Assembly (NCBI RefSeq): GCF_025465995.1
Contig: NZ_JANLNY010000006.1
Span: 186,001-250,000, forward strand
Length of the DNA stretch: 64,000 nt
Origin: Pseudomonas sp. 5P_3.1_Bac2
Lineage (GTDB): Bacteria > Pseudomonadota > Gammaproteobacteria > Pseudomonadales > Pseudomonadaceae
Direction of reading: 5' to 3'
Position 1 is the first letter of the stretch. Each line of letters starts with the position of its first letter. A program made the translations under genes and the position numbers. Positions 1 to 9,273 of the stretch are shown one piece after another. The notes under the pieces were generated by a model. It saw nothing but the letters and a program-made list of their open reading frames with translations, made no database searches and was not told the origin of the DNA.

Positions 1-100
1 GATTGATGTCGTGCAGGGGCTTGAACTCGCTTTCGCGGTCCCACCAACGGTGGGCAAGGGCTTCAAATTTGGCGATTTCAGCGTGGTCGACGTTGCTCAT
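1..100 (-). CDS. ubiG: Ubiquinone biosynthesis O-methyltransferase, N-terminal fragment (cut by window edge)
   Basis: Only the first 33 codons are in the window. The visible residues ([20 protein letters not shown], then a [17 protein letters not shown] stretch) are the typical start of UbiG, the SAM-dependent enzyme that performs two O-methylation steps in ubiquinone synthesis. The SAM-binding domain lies outside the window. The gene follows mtaD on the same strand after a 142-base gap, an arrangement I recall from P. aeruginosa. The ATG at 98-100 fits the family start. The call rests on the N-terminus alone. Confidence 0.85.
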   Translation of the reverse strand, partial: MSNVDHAEIAKFEALAHRWWDRESEFKPLHDIN

Positions 101-242
101 AAAAATCCCTGTATCAGGCTGCGGCATAAGCGGCGCAGGAAAAATGATCATGTTGCCAGTTTCGCGGACGACATGGGGTGCCGCTGGGGCGGCCGATGTA
201 TGTCAGTTTGTCGCAGTGCCGGCCTGTTGGCGAGCTTCGACC

Positions 243-1562
243 TCAATGGCCGGCAATTTTAGCGCCCCAACTGCGCGCATTGGCGATTATCCGCGCTTCA
301 TCCATGCGGGTCAGCACGCCGCCGTCGAGCAACTGTTTACCCGCCACCCACAGATGTTCCACACACTGCCTGCCGCCGGTGTAGATCAATTGCGAGACTG
401 GATCGTAAATCGGTTGTTGGGCCAGGCCGTTGAGGTTGAAGGTGACCATGTCAGCGGCCTTGCCCAATTGCAGCGAGCCGATTTCATCCTGCCGGCCTAA
501 GGCGCGGGCGCCATTGAGGGTGGCCATGCGCAGGGCGCGGTGGGCGCTCAGGGCGGTGGCACTGCCGGCCACGGCCTTGGCCAGGAGCGCGGCGGTGCGG
601 GTTTCGCCAAGCAGGTCGAGGTCATTGTTACTGGCCGCGCCGTCGGTGCCGATGGCCACGTTGACGCCGGCTTGCCAGAGGCGCTCCACCGGGCAAAAGC
701 CGCTGGCCAGCTTGAGGTTGGACTCCGGGCAGTGGATCACGCTGGTATTGCTGGCGACCAGCAGGGCTAGGTCGTCATCGTCGATCTGGGTCATGTGCAC
801 GGCCTGGAAGCGCGGGCCGAGCAAACCCAAGCGGTGTAGCCGCGCCAGGGGACGTTCGCCGCGCTCGGCCAGGCTTTGCTGCACTTCGTGGGCGGTTTCG
901 TGGACGTGCATATGAATGCCGGCGTCCAGCTCCTCGGCAAGCATGCGCACGCTTTCCAGCTTGTCGTCGTTCACCGTATAGGGCGCGTGGGGGCCGAAGG
1001 CGACGCTGATGCGCGGGTGCTGTTTGAGATCATCGAACAGGCGCAGGCCGTCGCGCAGGGCGCTGTCAGCATCAAGCGCGCCGGGGATCGGGAAGTCGAG
1101 CAGGGGAATGCTGATTTGCGCGCGGATACCGCTGGCGTGCACCACGCCGCTGGCCAGGTGCGGATAGAAGTACATATCGGCAAAGCAGCTGATGCCGCTT
1201 TTGAGCTGCTCGGCAATCGCCAGCTCGGTGCCATCCTCGACAAATTGCTCGTTGACCCACTTGGCTTCGGCGGGCCAGATATGCTTTTGCAGCCAGGCCA
1301 TGAGTGGCAGGTCGTCGGCGATGCCGCGAAACAGTGCCATGGCGGCATGGCCGTGGGCGTTGACTAGACCGGGGCAGAGCAGGCGCCCCGGCAGTTCCAG
1401 CACCTGTTTGGCGCTGTGCTTGAGCGCCTCGGTACGTGGTGCCAGCAGCACGATACGACCATCGCGCACGCCTAGGGCATGCTCCTGCAGGACGACTCCG
1501 GCAGGTTCCACCGGCACCAGCCAGCTGGGCAGCAGCAACAGGTCGAGGGGCGTTGAGGTCAT
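243..1562 (-). CDS. mtaD: 5-methylthioadenosine / S-adenosylhomocysteine deaminase (amidohydrolase)
   Basis: A 439-residue amidohydrolase of the MtaD/TRZ-ATZ type. It should deaminate methylthioadenosine to methylthioinosine, the route used by P. aeruginosa, where MTI is then phosphorolysed to methylthioribose-1-phosphate. Metal-binding residues are in place: H70 and H72 (NAHGH), the HMHVHE cluster at 217-221, H256 (VHMT) and D307 (GTDGA). Length is normal for the family. It is divergent from the mtnA-like gene across 141 bases and is followed by ubiG on the same strand. The active site looks complete, unlike that of its divergent neighbour. Exact substrate preference cannot be read from sequence. 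Confidence 0.9.
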   Translation of the reverse strand: MTSTPLDLLLLPSWLVPVEPAGVVLQEHALGVRDGRIVLLAPRTEALKHSAKQVLELPGRLLCPGLVNAHGHAAMALFRGIADDLPLMAWLQKHIWPAEAKWVNEQFVEDGTELAIAEQLKSGISCFADMYFYPHLASGVVHASGIRAQISIPLLDFPIPGALDADSALRDGLRLFDDLKQHPRISVAFGPHAPYTVNDDKLESVRMLAEELDAGIHMHVHETAHEVQQSLAERGERPLARLHRLGLLGPRFQAVHMTQIDDDDLALLVASNTSVIHCPESNLKLASGFCPVERLWQAGVNVAIGTDGAASNNDLDLLGETRTAALLAKAVAGSATALSAHRALRMATLNGARALGRQDEIGSLQLGKAADMVTFNLNGLAQQPIYDPVSQLIYTGGRQCVEHLWVAGKQLLDGGVLTRMDEARIIANARSWGAKIAGH

Positions 1563-1670
1563 GCTGGGCTTCCGCTGGGCAGTAAAGCGCCGAGTGTATA
1601 GGGCAACGACCTAGGCTTAAAACTTAGCCGTGATTACGCCGCTGGCGCCGTGCTAGTGCGGCGCCTGTGG

Positions 1671-1703
1671 GTATAATGGTCGGCTTTGCGGCGGAGAGAT
1701 CAA
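1671..1703 (+). promoter_or_regulatory. Candidate -10 box and RBS of the mtnA-like gene
   Basis: A perfect TATAAT lies at 1672-1677 in the mtaD/mtnA divergent gap, about 27 bases before the ATG at 1704, with a GGAGAG ribosome-binding site at 1692-1697. I see no good -35 box at the right distance, so this is a moderate prediction. Confidence 0.4.
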
Positions 1704-2774
1704 ATGCGCGAGCAGCTATTGGCCACGGAGCAGGTTAAGGCCATTGAGTGGCGTGATGGCGCGTTGCATCTGCTCGATCAGCGCGATTTGCCTGGGCAAC
1801 AGCGGTGGCTCAGTTGTGAGCGTCTGGAGCAAGTGCTTGACGCCTTGCGCGACGGCGTGGTGCTGGGCGCGCCACTGAGCGCGGTGTGCCTGGCCTATGG
1901 TCTGGTGTTGGCCCTGCGTGAGCGGGTGGCGCAGGGGGCCGGCTGGGGTGAGGCTTGGCTGCAAGATTGGCAGATGCTGGTTGCCGATCAGCCCGCCGAT
2001 GGCAGTTGGTCCTGGGTGCTCAAGTTGATGCGCGAGCGACTCGAACGCAGCGGCCCCCAGCAAGCCCCTGTGCTTGAGCTAGAAGCTGAGGCGGCAGCTA
2101 TCCATTGCAGCCTCCTTGAAGGCTGGCAAAGCATGGCGCGCTCAGGTTTACGCTTGTTGCGCCGGCATCAGTTGGGAGAGCAGTGTTTGCTGACCCATGG
2201 TCATGCCTCGGTGCTGGCGGGTGGTGGAGGGCCGTTAGCCGTTTTGGCGGCAGCCTACGATGATGGCTTGCTTGAGCAGGTCTATCTGGAACAGCCACAG
2301 GCAGGCTCGGCTGCCAGCCGATTGACGGCTTGGCAGTTGGCTGAGCTGGCCATCCCGCAAAGCCACTACAGCGCCGCGGCCTGCGCACAACTGATGAAGG
2401 TCGGCAGCATCACTTGGGTAATAGTCGGCGCGCAGCGCATCGCCGCCAATGGTGATCTGCTTAACACCGTTGGCACTTATCAATTGGCGGTGAATGCCAT
2501 GCATCACGGTGTGCGCTTGATGGTGGTGGCGCCCAGTACGGTGATTGATCTAAGCCTCGAGCAAGGCGATGACGCAGCGCTTGAAGACTTGCTAGAGCCG
2601 GCGCTGTCGGCGGACGTCACTGAGGCGTTGGCGGCGGAGGCAGGTCGTTTCGCCCCGCAGTTGGATGTCACCCCGGCAGACTTTATCGACTTCTTAGTCA
2701 CCGAGAAGGGGGTGGTTGAGCGTCCCGATGCCGAGAAAATCGCTCAGTTGCTCTGTCGCAAGCGTTTGCATTGA
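1704..2774 (+). CDS. MtnA-family protein (methylthioribose-1-phosphate isomerase fold) lacking catalytic residues
   Basis: A 356-residue member of the MtnA/eIF2B-alpha family at the position where Pseudomonas carries mtnA. Flanking framework is well kept: the N-terminus (VKAIEWRDGALHLLDQR), SRLTAW at 205-210, ANGD near 248, GTYQLAV near 257, and the C-terminus (VTEKGVVERPDA, CRKRLH). Functional motifs are altered. The RGAP phosphate loop is LGAP at 54-57. The catalytic cysteine of THCNxG is glycine at 166 (THGHAS). The RPxxQG stretch before SRLTAW is lost. The catalytic aspartate of VGADR is glutamine at 244 (VGAQR). The frame is open with a good RBS, so this looks like an intact pseudoenzyme or a repurposed protein, not a decayed gene. 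The ATG at 1704 is preferred over an upstream TTG because the RBS precedes it. Confidence 0.75.
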   Translation: MREQLLATEQVKAIEWRDGALHLLDQRDLPGQQRWLSCERLEQVLDALRDGVVLGAPLSAVCLAYGLVLALRERVAQGAGWGEAWLQDWQMLVADQPADGSWSWVLKLMRERLERSGPQQAPVLELEAEAAAIHCSLLEGWQSMARSGLRLLRRHQLGEQCLLTHGHASVLAGGGGPLAVLAAAYDDGLLEQVYLEQPQAGSAASRLTAWQLAELAIPQSHYSAAACAQLMKVGSITWVIVGAQRIAANGDLLNTVGTYQLAVNAMHHGVRLMVVAPSTVIDLSLEQGDDAALEDLLEPALSADVTEALAAEAGRFAPQLDVTPADFIDFLVTEKGVVERPDAEKIAQLLCRKRLH

Positions 2775-3019
2775 GGCTTTGTCACCTACACGGTAGCCGC
2801 TAAAGTCGCTAGGCGGAGCTGGGGATAGGTGTGGCGCGGTGTTTGTGGTAAGCTCCGGCGGTTTCGAGGGTGCCCGATGCGGGCCCCATTACTGCGCAGA
2901 TACATGGCATAACTTATTGATTTGTCGTGAGTCGCTACGCTGCAATGCGCAGCGACAGGCTTCACCCCATCCAGGACGGATGGCGTGGAGTTTCACCAGA
3001 AAAAGGAACCAGGCTACTC

Positions 3020-5818
3020 ATGGGCGAACTGGCCAAAGAAATCCTCCCGGTCAATATTGAAGACGAACTCAAGCAGTCCTACCTCGACTACGCAATGAGC
3101 GTAATCGTCGGTCGTGCGCTGCCGGATGCGCGTGATGGCTTGAAGCCAGTGCATCGCCGTGTGCTGTTTGCCATGAGTGAGTTGGGTAACGACTGGAACA
3201 AGGCGTACAAGAAATCCGCCCGTGTGGTCGGTGACGTCATCGGTAAATATCACCCCCACGGTGATACGGCGGTGTATGACACCATCGTGCGGATGGCGCA
3301 GCCATTCTCCTTGCGTTACCTGCTGGTCGACGGCCAGGGTAACTTCGGCTCGGTGGACGGCGACAACGCCGCCGCCATGCGTTACACCGAAGTGCGCATG
3401 ACCAAGCTGGCCCATGAGCTGCTGGCGGACCTGCACAAAGAAACCGTTGACTGGGTGCCTAACTACGACGGCACCGAGCAGATCCCGGCGGTCATGCCTA
3501 CGCGCATCCCCAACCTGCTGGTTAACGGCTCCAGCGGTATCGCCGTGGGCATGGCGACCAACATTCCGCCGCACAACCTTACCGAAGTGATCAACGGCTG
3601 CTTGGCTCTGATCGACAACGGCGAGCTGACCGTCGATGAGCTGATGCAGTTTATCCCCGGTCCAGACTTCCCCACGGCCGGTATCATCAACGGCCGTGCC
3701 GGTATCATCGAGGCGTATCGCACCGGTCGTGGGCGCATCTATATGCGCGCCCGGGCTGAGATCGAGGACATCGATAAAGCCGGTGGCCGGCAGCAGATCA
3801 TCGTCACTGAGCTGCCTTACCAGCTCAACAAGGCGCGTCTGATCGAGAAGATCGCCGAGCTGGTTAAAGAGAAGAAACTCGAAGGCATCACCGAACTGCG
3901 TGACGAGTCCGACAAGGACGGCATGCGCATCGTGATCGAGCTGCGTCGTGGTGAAGTGCCAGAAGTGGTACTCAACAACCTCTACGCCCAGACTCAGATG
4001 CAGAGCGTGTTCGGCATCAACGTGGTGGCTCTGGTTGATGGTCAGCCGAAAGTGCTGAACCTCAAGGACATGCTCGAGCAGTTCATCCTGCACCGTCGTG
4101 AAGTGGTCACCCGCCGTACTGTGTTCGAGCTGCGTAAAGCTCGCGAGCGCGGCCACATCCTCGAAGGTCAGGCGGTGGCCCTGTCCAACATCGACCCCGT
4201 GATTGCCCTGATCAAAGCCTCGCCGACCCCGGCTGAAGCGAAGCAGGCGCTGATCTCCACTGCCTGGGAATCCAGTGCTGTGGAAGCCATGGTCGAGCGC
4301 GCTGGCGCCGATGCTTGCCGTCCGGATGATTTGGACCCGCAATACGGTCTGCGTGAAGGCAAATACTTCCTGTCGCCGGATCAGGCCCAAGCCATCCTTG
4401 AGCTGCGTCTGCACCGCCTGACCGGCCTTGAACATGAAAAACTGCTGGCCGAGTACCAGGAAATCCTCACCCAGATCGGCGAGCTGATCCGCATCCTCAC
4501 CAGCGCTGTGCGCCTGATGGAAGTGATCCGCGAAGAGCTGGAAGCGATCAAGGCTGAGTACGGCGATGCCCGTCGTACTGAAATCGTTGCCTCGCGCATG
4601 GACCTGACCATGGCCGACCTGATCACCGAAGAGGAGCGGGTGGTCACCATCTCCCACGGTGGTTATGCCAAGAGCCAGCCGCTGCATGCCTATCAGGCCC
4701 AGCGTCGCGGTGGTCGCGGCAAGTCCGCCACCGGTGTGAAGGACGAGGATTACATCGAACACCTGCTGGTTGCCAACAGCCATGCCACCCTGTTGCTGTT
4801 CTCCAGCAAGGGTAAGGTGTACTGGCTGAAAACTTACGAAATCCCTGAAGCCTCCCGCGCCGCCCGTGGCCGGCCGCTGGTGAACCTGCTGCCGCTGGAC
4901 GAAAACGAGCGCATCACCGCGATGCTGCAAGTTGACCTCGAAGCCCTGCAGCAAAATGCCGGCGACGAAGACGAGCTGGACGATGCCGAAGGCGTGGTGC
5001 TGGAAGGCGAGCTGGTCGAAGCCGAAGTGGGCGAGGACAGCGACGCCGAAGTCAGCGACGACGAGCAAGATGAGCCGACTGGCGCCTACATCTTTATGGC
5101 CACCGCCTTCGGTACCGTGAAGAAGACCCCGCTGGTGCAGTTCAGCAAGCCGCGCTCCAGTGGTCTGATCGCGCTGAAACTGGAAGAGGGCGACACCCTG
5201 ATCGCGGCAGCCATCACCGATGGCGCCCGTGAAGTGATGATGTTCTCCGATGGCGGCAAAGTGATTCGCTTTAAAGAGAAGCACGTGCGCACCATGGGCC
5301 GTACTGCGCGCGGTGTGCGCGGGATGCGTCTGCCGGCTGAGCAGCGGATCATCTCCATGCTGATCCCAGAAGGCGGCGCACAAATTCTCACGGCGTCCGA
5401 GCGTGGCTACGGTAAACGTACCGCGATGAGCGAGTTCCCACGTCGCGGGCGTGGCGGCCAAGGCGTGATCGCCATGGTCAGCAACGAGCGTAACGGTAAG
5501 CTGGTCGGCGCGGTGCAAGTGCTGGATGGCGAAGAAATCATGCTGATTTCTGACCAAGGCACGCTGGTGCGTACCCGTGTCAGCGAAGTCTCCAGCTTGG
5601 GTCGTAACACCCAGGGCGTGACGCTGATCAAACTGGCCAAGGATGAAACCTTGGTTGGCTTGGAGCGCGTGCAGGAGCCTTCGGCCGAGGACGAAGATGA
5701 GCTGCTCGAAGGCGAAGAAGGCCTGGAGCAAGGCGTTGAAACGGATGGCGAGGCAGAGACCGCGGCTGATGTTGAGGCCGATGGCGAAGCTGATCCAGCA
5801 AATCCAAGCGAAGAGTGA
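3020..5818 (+). CDS. gyrA: DNA gyrase subunit A
   Basis: A 932-residue GyrA, the breakage-reunion subunit of DNA gyrase, which introduces negative supercoils with GyrB. The start ATG is fixed by the family N-terminus ([20 protein letters not shown]) and an AGGAA site at 3004-3010. The catalytic tyrosine is in AAMRYTE near residue 122. The GyrA box QRRGGRG marks the C-terminal wrapping domain. The quinolone-resistance region reads GDTAVYD with T83 and D87 in E. coli numbering; threonine at 83 is usual in Pseudomonas. The C-terminal domain carries an acidic insert (about residues 643-688) and an acidic tail, making it longer than the 875-residue E. coli enzyme. It is followed by serC after a strong terminator-like hairpin. 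Confidence 0.98.
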   Translation: MGELAKEILPVNIEDELKQSYLDYAMSVIVGRALPDARDGLKPVHRRVLFAMSELGNDWNKAYKKSARVVGDVIGKYHPHGDTAVYDTIVRMAQPFSLRYLLVDGQGNFGSVDGDNAAAMRYTEVRMTKLAHELLADLHKETVDWVPNYDGTEQIPAVMPTRIPNLLVNGSSGIAVGMATNIPPHNLTEVINGCLALIDNGELTVDELMQFIPGPDFPTAGIINGRAGIIEAYRTGRGRIYMRARAEIEDIDKAGGRQQIIVTELPYQLNKARLIEKIAELVKEKKLEGITELRDESDKDGMRIVIELRRGEVPEVVLNNLYAQTQMQSVFGINVVALVDGQPKVLNLKDMLEQFILHRREVVTRRTVFELRKARERGHILEGQAVALSNIDPVIALIKASPTPAEAKQALISTAWESSAVEAMVERAGADACRPDDLDPQYGLREGKYFLSPDQAQAILELRLHRLTGLEHEKLLAEYQEILTQIGELIRILTSAVRLMEVIREELEAIKAEYGDARRTEIVASRMDLTMADLITEEERVVTISHGGYAKSQPLHAYQAQRRGGRGKSATGVKDEDYIEHLLVANSHATLLLFSSKGKVYWLKTYEIPEASRAARGRPLVNLLPLDENERITAMLQVDLEALQQNAGDEDELDDAEGVVLEGELVEAEVGEDSDAEVSDDEQDEPTGAYIFMATAFGTVKKTPLVQFSKPRSSGLIALKLEEGDTLIAAAITDGAREVMMFSDGGKVIRFKEKHVRTMGRTARGVRGMRLPAEQRIISMLIPEGGAQILTASERGYGKRTAMSEFPRRGRGGQGVIAMVSNERNGKLVGAVQVLDGEEIMLISDQGTLVRTRVSEVSSLGRNTQGVTLIKLAKDETLVGLERVQEPSAEDEDELLEGEEGLEQGVETDGEAETAADVEADGEADPANPSEE

Positions 5819-5859
5819 TCTGTCGGGGCGGCGTGAGTCGCCCCGCAGTCGTTGTATCT

Positions 5860-5889
5860 GGCGGCCAGTGCGGGGCCGCCCAATTTTTT
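5860..5889 (+). terminator. Intrinsic terminator or attenuator between gyrA and serC
   Basis: GGCGGCC at 5860-5866 pairs with GGCCGCC at 5874-5880 and is followed by CAATTTTTT. A second GC-rich hairpin (GGGGCG / CGCCCC, 5825-5844) lies just upstream. The T run ends only 14 bases before the serC start, so serC needs read-through or a nearby promoter. Confidence 0.75.
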
Positions 5890-5903
5890 GAGCGAGAGTG
5901 GAT

Positions 5904-6989
5904 GTGAGCAAGCGAGCCTTTAACTTCTGCGCCGGCCCAGCCGCGCTTCCTGAAGCTGTTCTGCAGCGCGCCCAAGCGGAACTCCTGGACTGGCAAGGCA
6001 AAGGCCTGTCGGTGATGGAGATGAGTCACCGCAGCGATGAGTACACCGCCATCGCAGCCAAGGCCGAGCAGGATCTGCGCGACCTGATGAACATCCCGTC
6101 CAACTATAAAGTGCTGTTCCTGCAAGGCGGCGCCAGCCAGCAGTTTGCTGAGATTGCGCTGAACCTGCTGCCAGAAAACGGCGTGGCCGATTACGTCGAC
6201 ACCGGCATCTGGTCGAAGAAGAGCATCGAAGAGGCGCAGCGCTACGGCAAGGTCAACGTCGCCGCCAGCGCTAAGGCGTATGACTACTTCGCCATTCCAG
6301 GGCAGAACGAGTGGCAGCTGTCGAAAGACGCCGCCTACCTGCACTACGCCAGCAACGAAACCATCGGCGGCCTGCAGTTCGACTGGATTCCACAAGTCGG
6401 CGACGTACCGCTGGTGACCGACATGTCTTCGGATATTCTCTCGCGACCTGTCGATGTGTCCCAATTCGGTTTGATTTATGCCGGCGCACAGAAAAACATC
6501 GGCCCTAGCGGCCTGGTGGTGGTGATCGTGCGTGAGGACCTGCTTGGCCGTGCCCGCAGCAGCTGCCCGACCATGCTCAACTACAAGATCGCTGCCGATA
6601 ACGGCTCGATGTACAACACTCCGGCGACCTTCTCTTGGTACCTGTCCGGTCTGGTCTTTGAGTGGCTCAAGGAGCAGGGCGGGGTCGAGGCCATGGAACA
6701 GCGCAACCGCGCGAAGAAAGACCTGCTGTACAAGGCCATCGACAGCAGCGATTTCTACAGCAACCCGATCAGCACCAATGCTCGTTCGTGGATGAACGTG
6801 CCGTTCCGTCTGGCGGATGATCGTTTGGATAAGGCTTTCTTGGCGGGCGCTGATGCGCGCGGCCTGCTCAACCTGAAAGGTCACCGTTCGGTCGGCGGCA
6901 TGCGCGCCTCCATCTATAACGCCGTGGGCCTGGACGCTGTTGAGGCGCTGGTGGCGTACATGGCTGAGTTCGAGAAGGAGCACGCTTGA
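5904..6989 (+). CDS. serC: Phosphoserine aminotransferase
   Basis: A 361-residue class V PLP aminotransferase that converts 3-phosphohydroxypyruvate to phosphoserine (serine synthesis) and also acts in pyridoxal phosphate synthesis. It starts SKRAFNFCAGPAALP, as in other SerC proteins. The PLP lysine is in YAGAQKNIGPSG near residue 196, and the C-terminal HRSVGGMRASIYNA motif is present. The GTG at 5904 gives the family start and usual length; a GTG two codons upstream is possible. It heads a run of same-strand genes (pheA, hisC, tyrA-aroA, cmk, rpsA) and its stop overlaps the pheA start by one base, suggesting translational coupling. Confidence 0.95.
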   Translation: MSKRAFNFCAGPAALPEAVLQRAQAELLDWQGKGLSVMEMSHRSDEYTAIAAKAEQDLRDLMNIPSNYKVLFLQGGASQQFAEIALNLLPENGVADYVDTGIWSKKSIEEAQRYGKVNVAASAKAYDYFAIPGQNEWQLSKDAAYLHYASNETIGGLQFDWIPQVGDVPLVTDMSSDILSRPVDVSQFGLIYAGAQKNIGPSGLVVVIVREDLLGRARSSCPTMLNYKIAADNGSMYNTPATFSWYLSGLVFEWLKEQGGVEAMEQRNRAKKDLLYKAIDSSDFYSNPISTNARSWMNVPFRLADDRLDKAFLAGADARGLLNLKGHRSVGGMRASIYNAVGLDAVEALVAYMAEFEKEHA

Positions 6990-8083
6990 TGTCCGATCAG
7001 GAACTGCAAGCCCTGCGCGTGCGCATCGACAGCCTGGATGAAAAAATCCTTGAGCTGATCAGCGACCGCGCGCGCTGCGCCGAGGAAGTGGCGCGGGTGA
7101 AAATGAAAGAACTGCCGCCCGGCGAAAAGCCAGTGTTCTATCGCCCTGAGCGTGAAGCCCAAGTGCTCAAGCGCATCATGGAACGCAACAAAGGCCCGCT
7201 GGGTAACGAAGAAATGGCGCGGTTGTTCCGCGAAATCATGTCCTCTTGCCTGGCTCTGGAAAACCCGATCAAGGTCGCTTACTTGGGCCCAGAAGGGACC
7301 TTCTCCCAGGCAGCGGCCATGAAGCACTTTGGCCACGCCGTGGTCAGCGTGCCGATGGCGGCGATCGATGAAGTGTTCCGCGAAGTGGCGGCAGGCGCCG
7401 TGCAGTTCGGCGTGGTGCCGGTGGAGAACTCCACCGAAGGCGCGATCAACCACACCCTGGACAGCTTCCTTGAGCACGATATGGTGATTTGCGGCGAAGT
7501 TGAGCTGCGCATCCACCATCATCTGCTGGTCGGCGAAACCACCAAAACCGACAAGATCACCCGCATCTACTCCCATGCCCAGTCGCTGGCCCAGTGCCGC
7601 AAATGGCTGGATGCCCATTACCCGAATGTCGAGCGTGTGGCCGTGTCGAGCAATGCCGACGCAGCCAAACGGGTGAAAAGTGAGTGGAACAGTGCAGCCA
7701 TCGCCGGCGATATGGCAGCTAATCTGTATGGTCTGAGCAAACTGGCGGAGAAGATTGAGGATCGTCCGGATAACTCCACGCGCTTCCTGATCATTGGCAG
7801 CCAGGAAGTGCCACCGACCGGCGACGACAAGACTTCGATCATTGTGTCCATGCGCAACAAGCCGGGCACCCTGCACGAGCTGTTGGTGCCGTTTCATAAC
7901 AACGGTATTGACCTGACCCGCATCGAAACCCGTCCTTCGCGCAGCGGTAAGTGGACCTACGTGTTCTTTATCGACTTCGTCGGCCATCACCGTGATCCAC
8001 TGATCAAGGACGTGCTGGAAAAGATCAATCAGGAATCCGTGGCACTCAAAGTGCTGGGCTCCTATCCCAAAGCGGTACTTTAA
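6989..8083 (+). CDS. pheA: Bifunctional chorismate mutase / prephenate dehydratase (P-protein)
   Basis: A 364-residue P-protein carrying out the two steps from chorismate to phenylpyruvate. The AroQ-type chorismate mutase helix bundle is at about 1-90 (LRVRIDSLDEKILELISDRA). The prephenate dehydratase domain begins near 94 (VAYLGPEGTFSQ) and includes VPVENSTEGAINHTLD and a TRFLIIG segment. An ACT domain for phenylalanine feedback is at the end (KPGTLHELLVPF, LTRIETRPSR). The start ATG overlaps the serC stop (TGATG). An 83-base gap with no clear T-tailed terminator separates it from hisC, so co-transcription is likely. Confidence 0.96.
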   Translation: MSDQELQALRVRIDSLDEKILELISDRARCAEEVARVKMKELPPGEKPVFYRPEREAQVLKRIMERNKGPLGNEEMARLFREIMSSCLALENPIKVAYLGPEGTFSQAAAMKHFGHAVVSVPMAAIDEVFREVAAGAVQFGVVPVENSTEGAINHTLDSFLEHDMVICGEVELRIHHHLLVGETTKTDKITRIYSHAQSLAQCRKWLDAHYPNVERVAVSSNADAAKRVKSEWNSAAIAGDMAANLYGLSKLAEKIEDRPDNSTRFLIIGSQEVPPTGDDKTSIIVSMRNKPGTLHELLVPFHNNGIDLTRIETRPSRSGKWTYVFFIDFVGHHRDPLIKDVLEKINQESVALKVLGSYPKAVL

Positions 8084-8166
8084 TCCTGCCGTGGCAGGCT
8101 CCGGGACATAGTGAAAGGGTGTCGACGCCCGCCTGGAGCTTGCCGCTTTATGCGTGAGGCTTTGCT

Positions 8167-9273
8167 ATGACCGATTTCCTCGCCCTGGCGCAGCCAGGCG
8201 TCCAGCAGTTATCGCCCTATGTTCCCGGTAAGCCTGTCGATGAGTTGGCCCGCGAGCTGGATCTCGACCCAGCTACCATCATCAAGCTGGCCAGCAACGA
8301 AAATCCGCTGGGCCCAAGCCCCAAGGTGCTGGAGGCGATTCGCGCCGAGCTGGCAGAGCTGACGCGCTATCCCGATGGTAATGGTTTCGAGCTGAAAAGC
8401 CGTTTGGCCACGCGCTGTGGGGTGGAGGTTAATCAGGTTACTCTGGGTAACGGTTCCAACGATGTGCTGGATTTGGTCGCCCGTGCTTATCTGGCGCCTG
8501 GCCTGAATGCGGTGTTCAGCCAATATGCCTTTGCCGTCTACCCGATTGCCACCCAAGCGGTGGGCGCCCAAGGTAAGGTGGTGCCAGCCAAAGACTACGG
8601 TCATGACCTGGAAGCCATGCTGGCGGCCATCGACGCCAATACCCGCGTGGTGTTTATCGCCAACCCGAACAACCCGACCGGTACCTGGTTTGGCCCGGAC
8701 GCTCTGGCGCGCTTCCTTGAGCGGGTGCCAAGTAACGTTCTGGTAGTGTTGGACGAGGCCTATATCGAATACGCCGCAGGTAACGAGTTGCCCGATGGCC
8801 TTAAGTACCTGGCCAAGTACGCCAATCTGTTGGTCTCGCGCACCTTCTCCAAGGCCTATGGCCTGGCTTCGCTGCGCGTTGGTTATGCCATCAGCTCGGC
8901 GCAGGTGGCGGATGTGCTGAACCGCGTGCGTCAGCCGTTTAACGTCAACAGCCTAGCCCTGGCCGCCGCTTGTGCGGCGCTGGAGGATGCTGAGTATCTG
9001 GCTCAAGGCCGCGAGCTGAACGACGCTGGCATGGCTCAGTTGGAGCAGGGGCTGCAAGCATTGGGGCTGAGCTGGATTCCATCCAAAGGCAACTTTATTG
9101 CCGTGGACTTTGGCCGCGACACCGCGGCGATCAACCAAGCCTTGTTGCAGGCAGGGGTGATCGTGCGTCCAGTCGCCGGCTACGGCATGCCGAACTTCCT
9201 GCGCGTATCGATTGGCTTGCCGGCAGAAAACGCCCGCTTCCTTGAGGCTTTGGCGAAGGTGCTGAACGCGTGA
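8167..9273 (+). CDS. hisC: Histidinol-phosphate aminotransferase (aromatic-cluster paralogue)
   Basis: A 368-residue class I/II PLP aminotransferase of the HisC family. Markers are ASNENPLGPSP near residue 38, NPNNPTG near 163, DEAYIEYA near 197, and the PLP lysine in SRTFSKAYGLASLRVGY near 230. HisC enzymes act on histidinol phosphate. The position between pheA and tyrA-aroA, where P. aeruginosa has hisC2, suggests a role in tyrosine and phenylalanine transamination as well. A GAGG site precedes the ATG. The stop overlaps the GTG start of tyrA-aroA by four bases. Confidence 0.93.
   Translation: MTDFLALAQPGVQQLSPYVPGKPVDELARELDLDPATIIKLASNENPLGPSPKVLEAIRAELAELTRYPDGNGFELKSRLATRCGVEVNQVTLGNGSNDVLDLVARAYLAPGLNAVFSQYAFAVYPIATQAVGAQGKVVPAKDYGHDLEAMLAAIDANTRVVFIANPNNPTGTWFGPDALARFLERVPSNVLVVLDEAYIEYAAGNELPDGLKYLAKYANLLVSRTFSKAYGLASLRVGYAISSAQVADVLNRVRQPFNVNSLALAAACAALEDAEYLAQGRELNDAGMAQLEQGLQALGLSWIPSKGNFIAVDFGRDTAAINQALLQAGVIVRPVAGYGMPNFLRVSIGLPAENARFLEALAKVLNA

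Noticed and set aside
3014..6001. Very long open frame on the minus strand opposite gyrA
   Set aside because: It lies antisense to an unmistakable gyrA, has no family likeness or RBS, and long antisense frames are common in GC-rich genes with strong codon bias.
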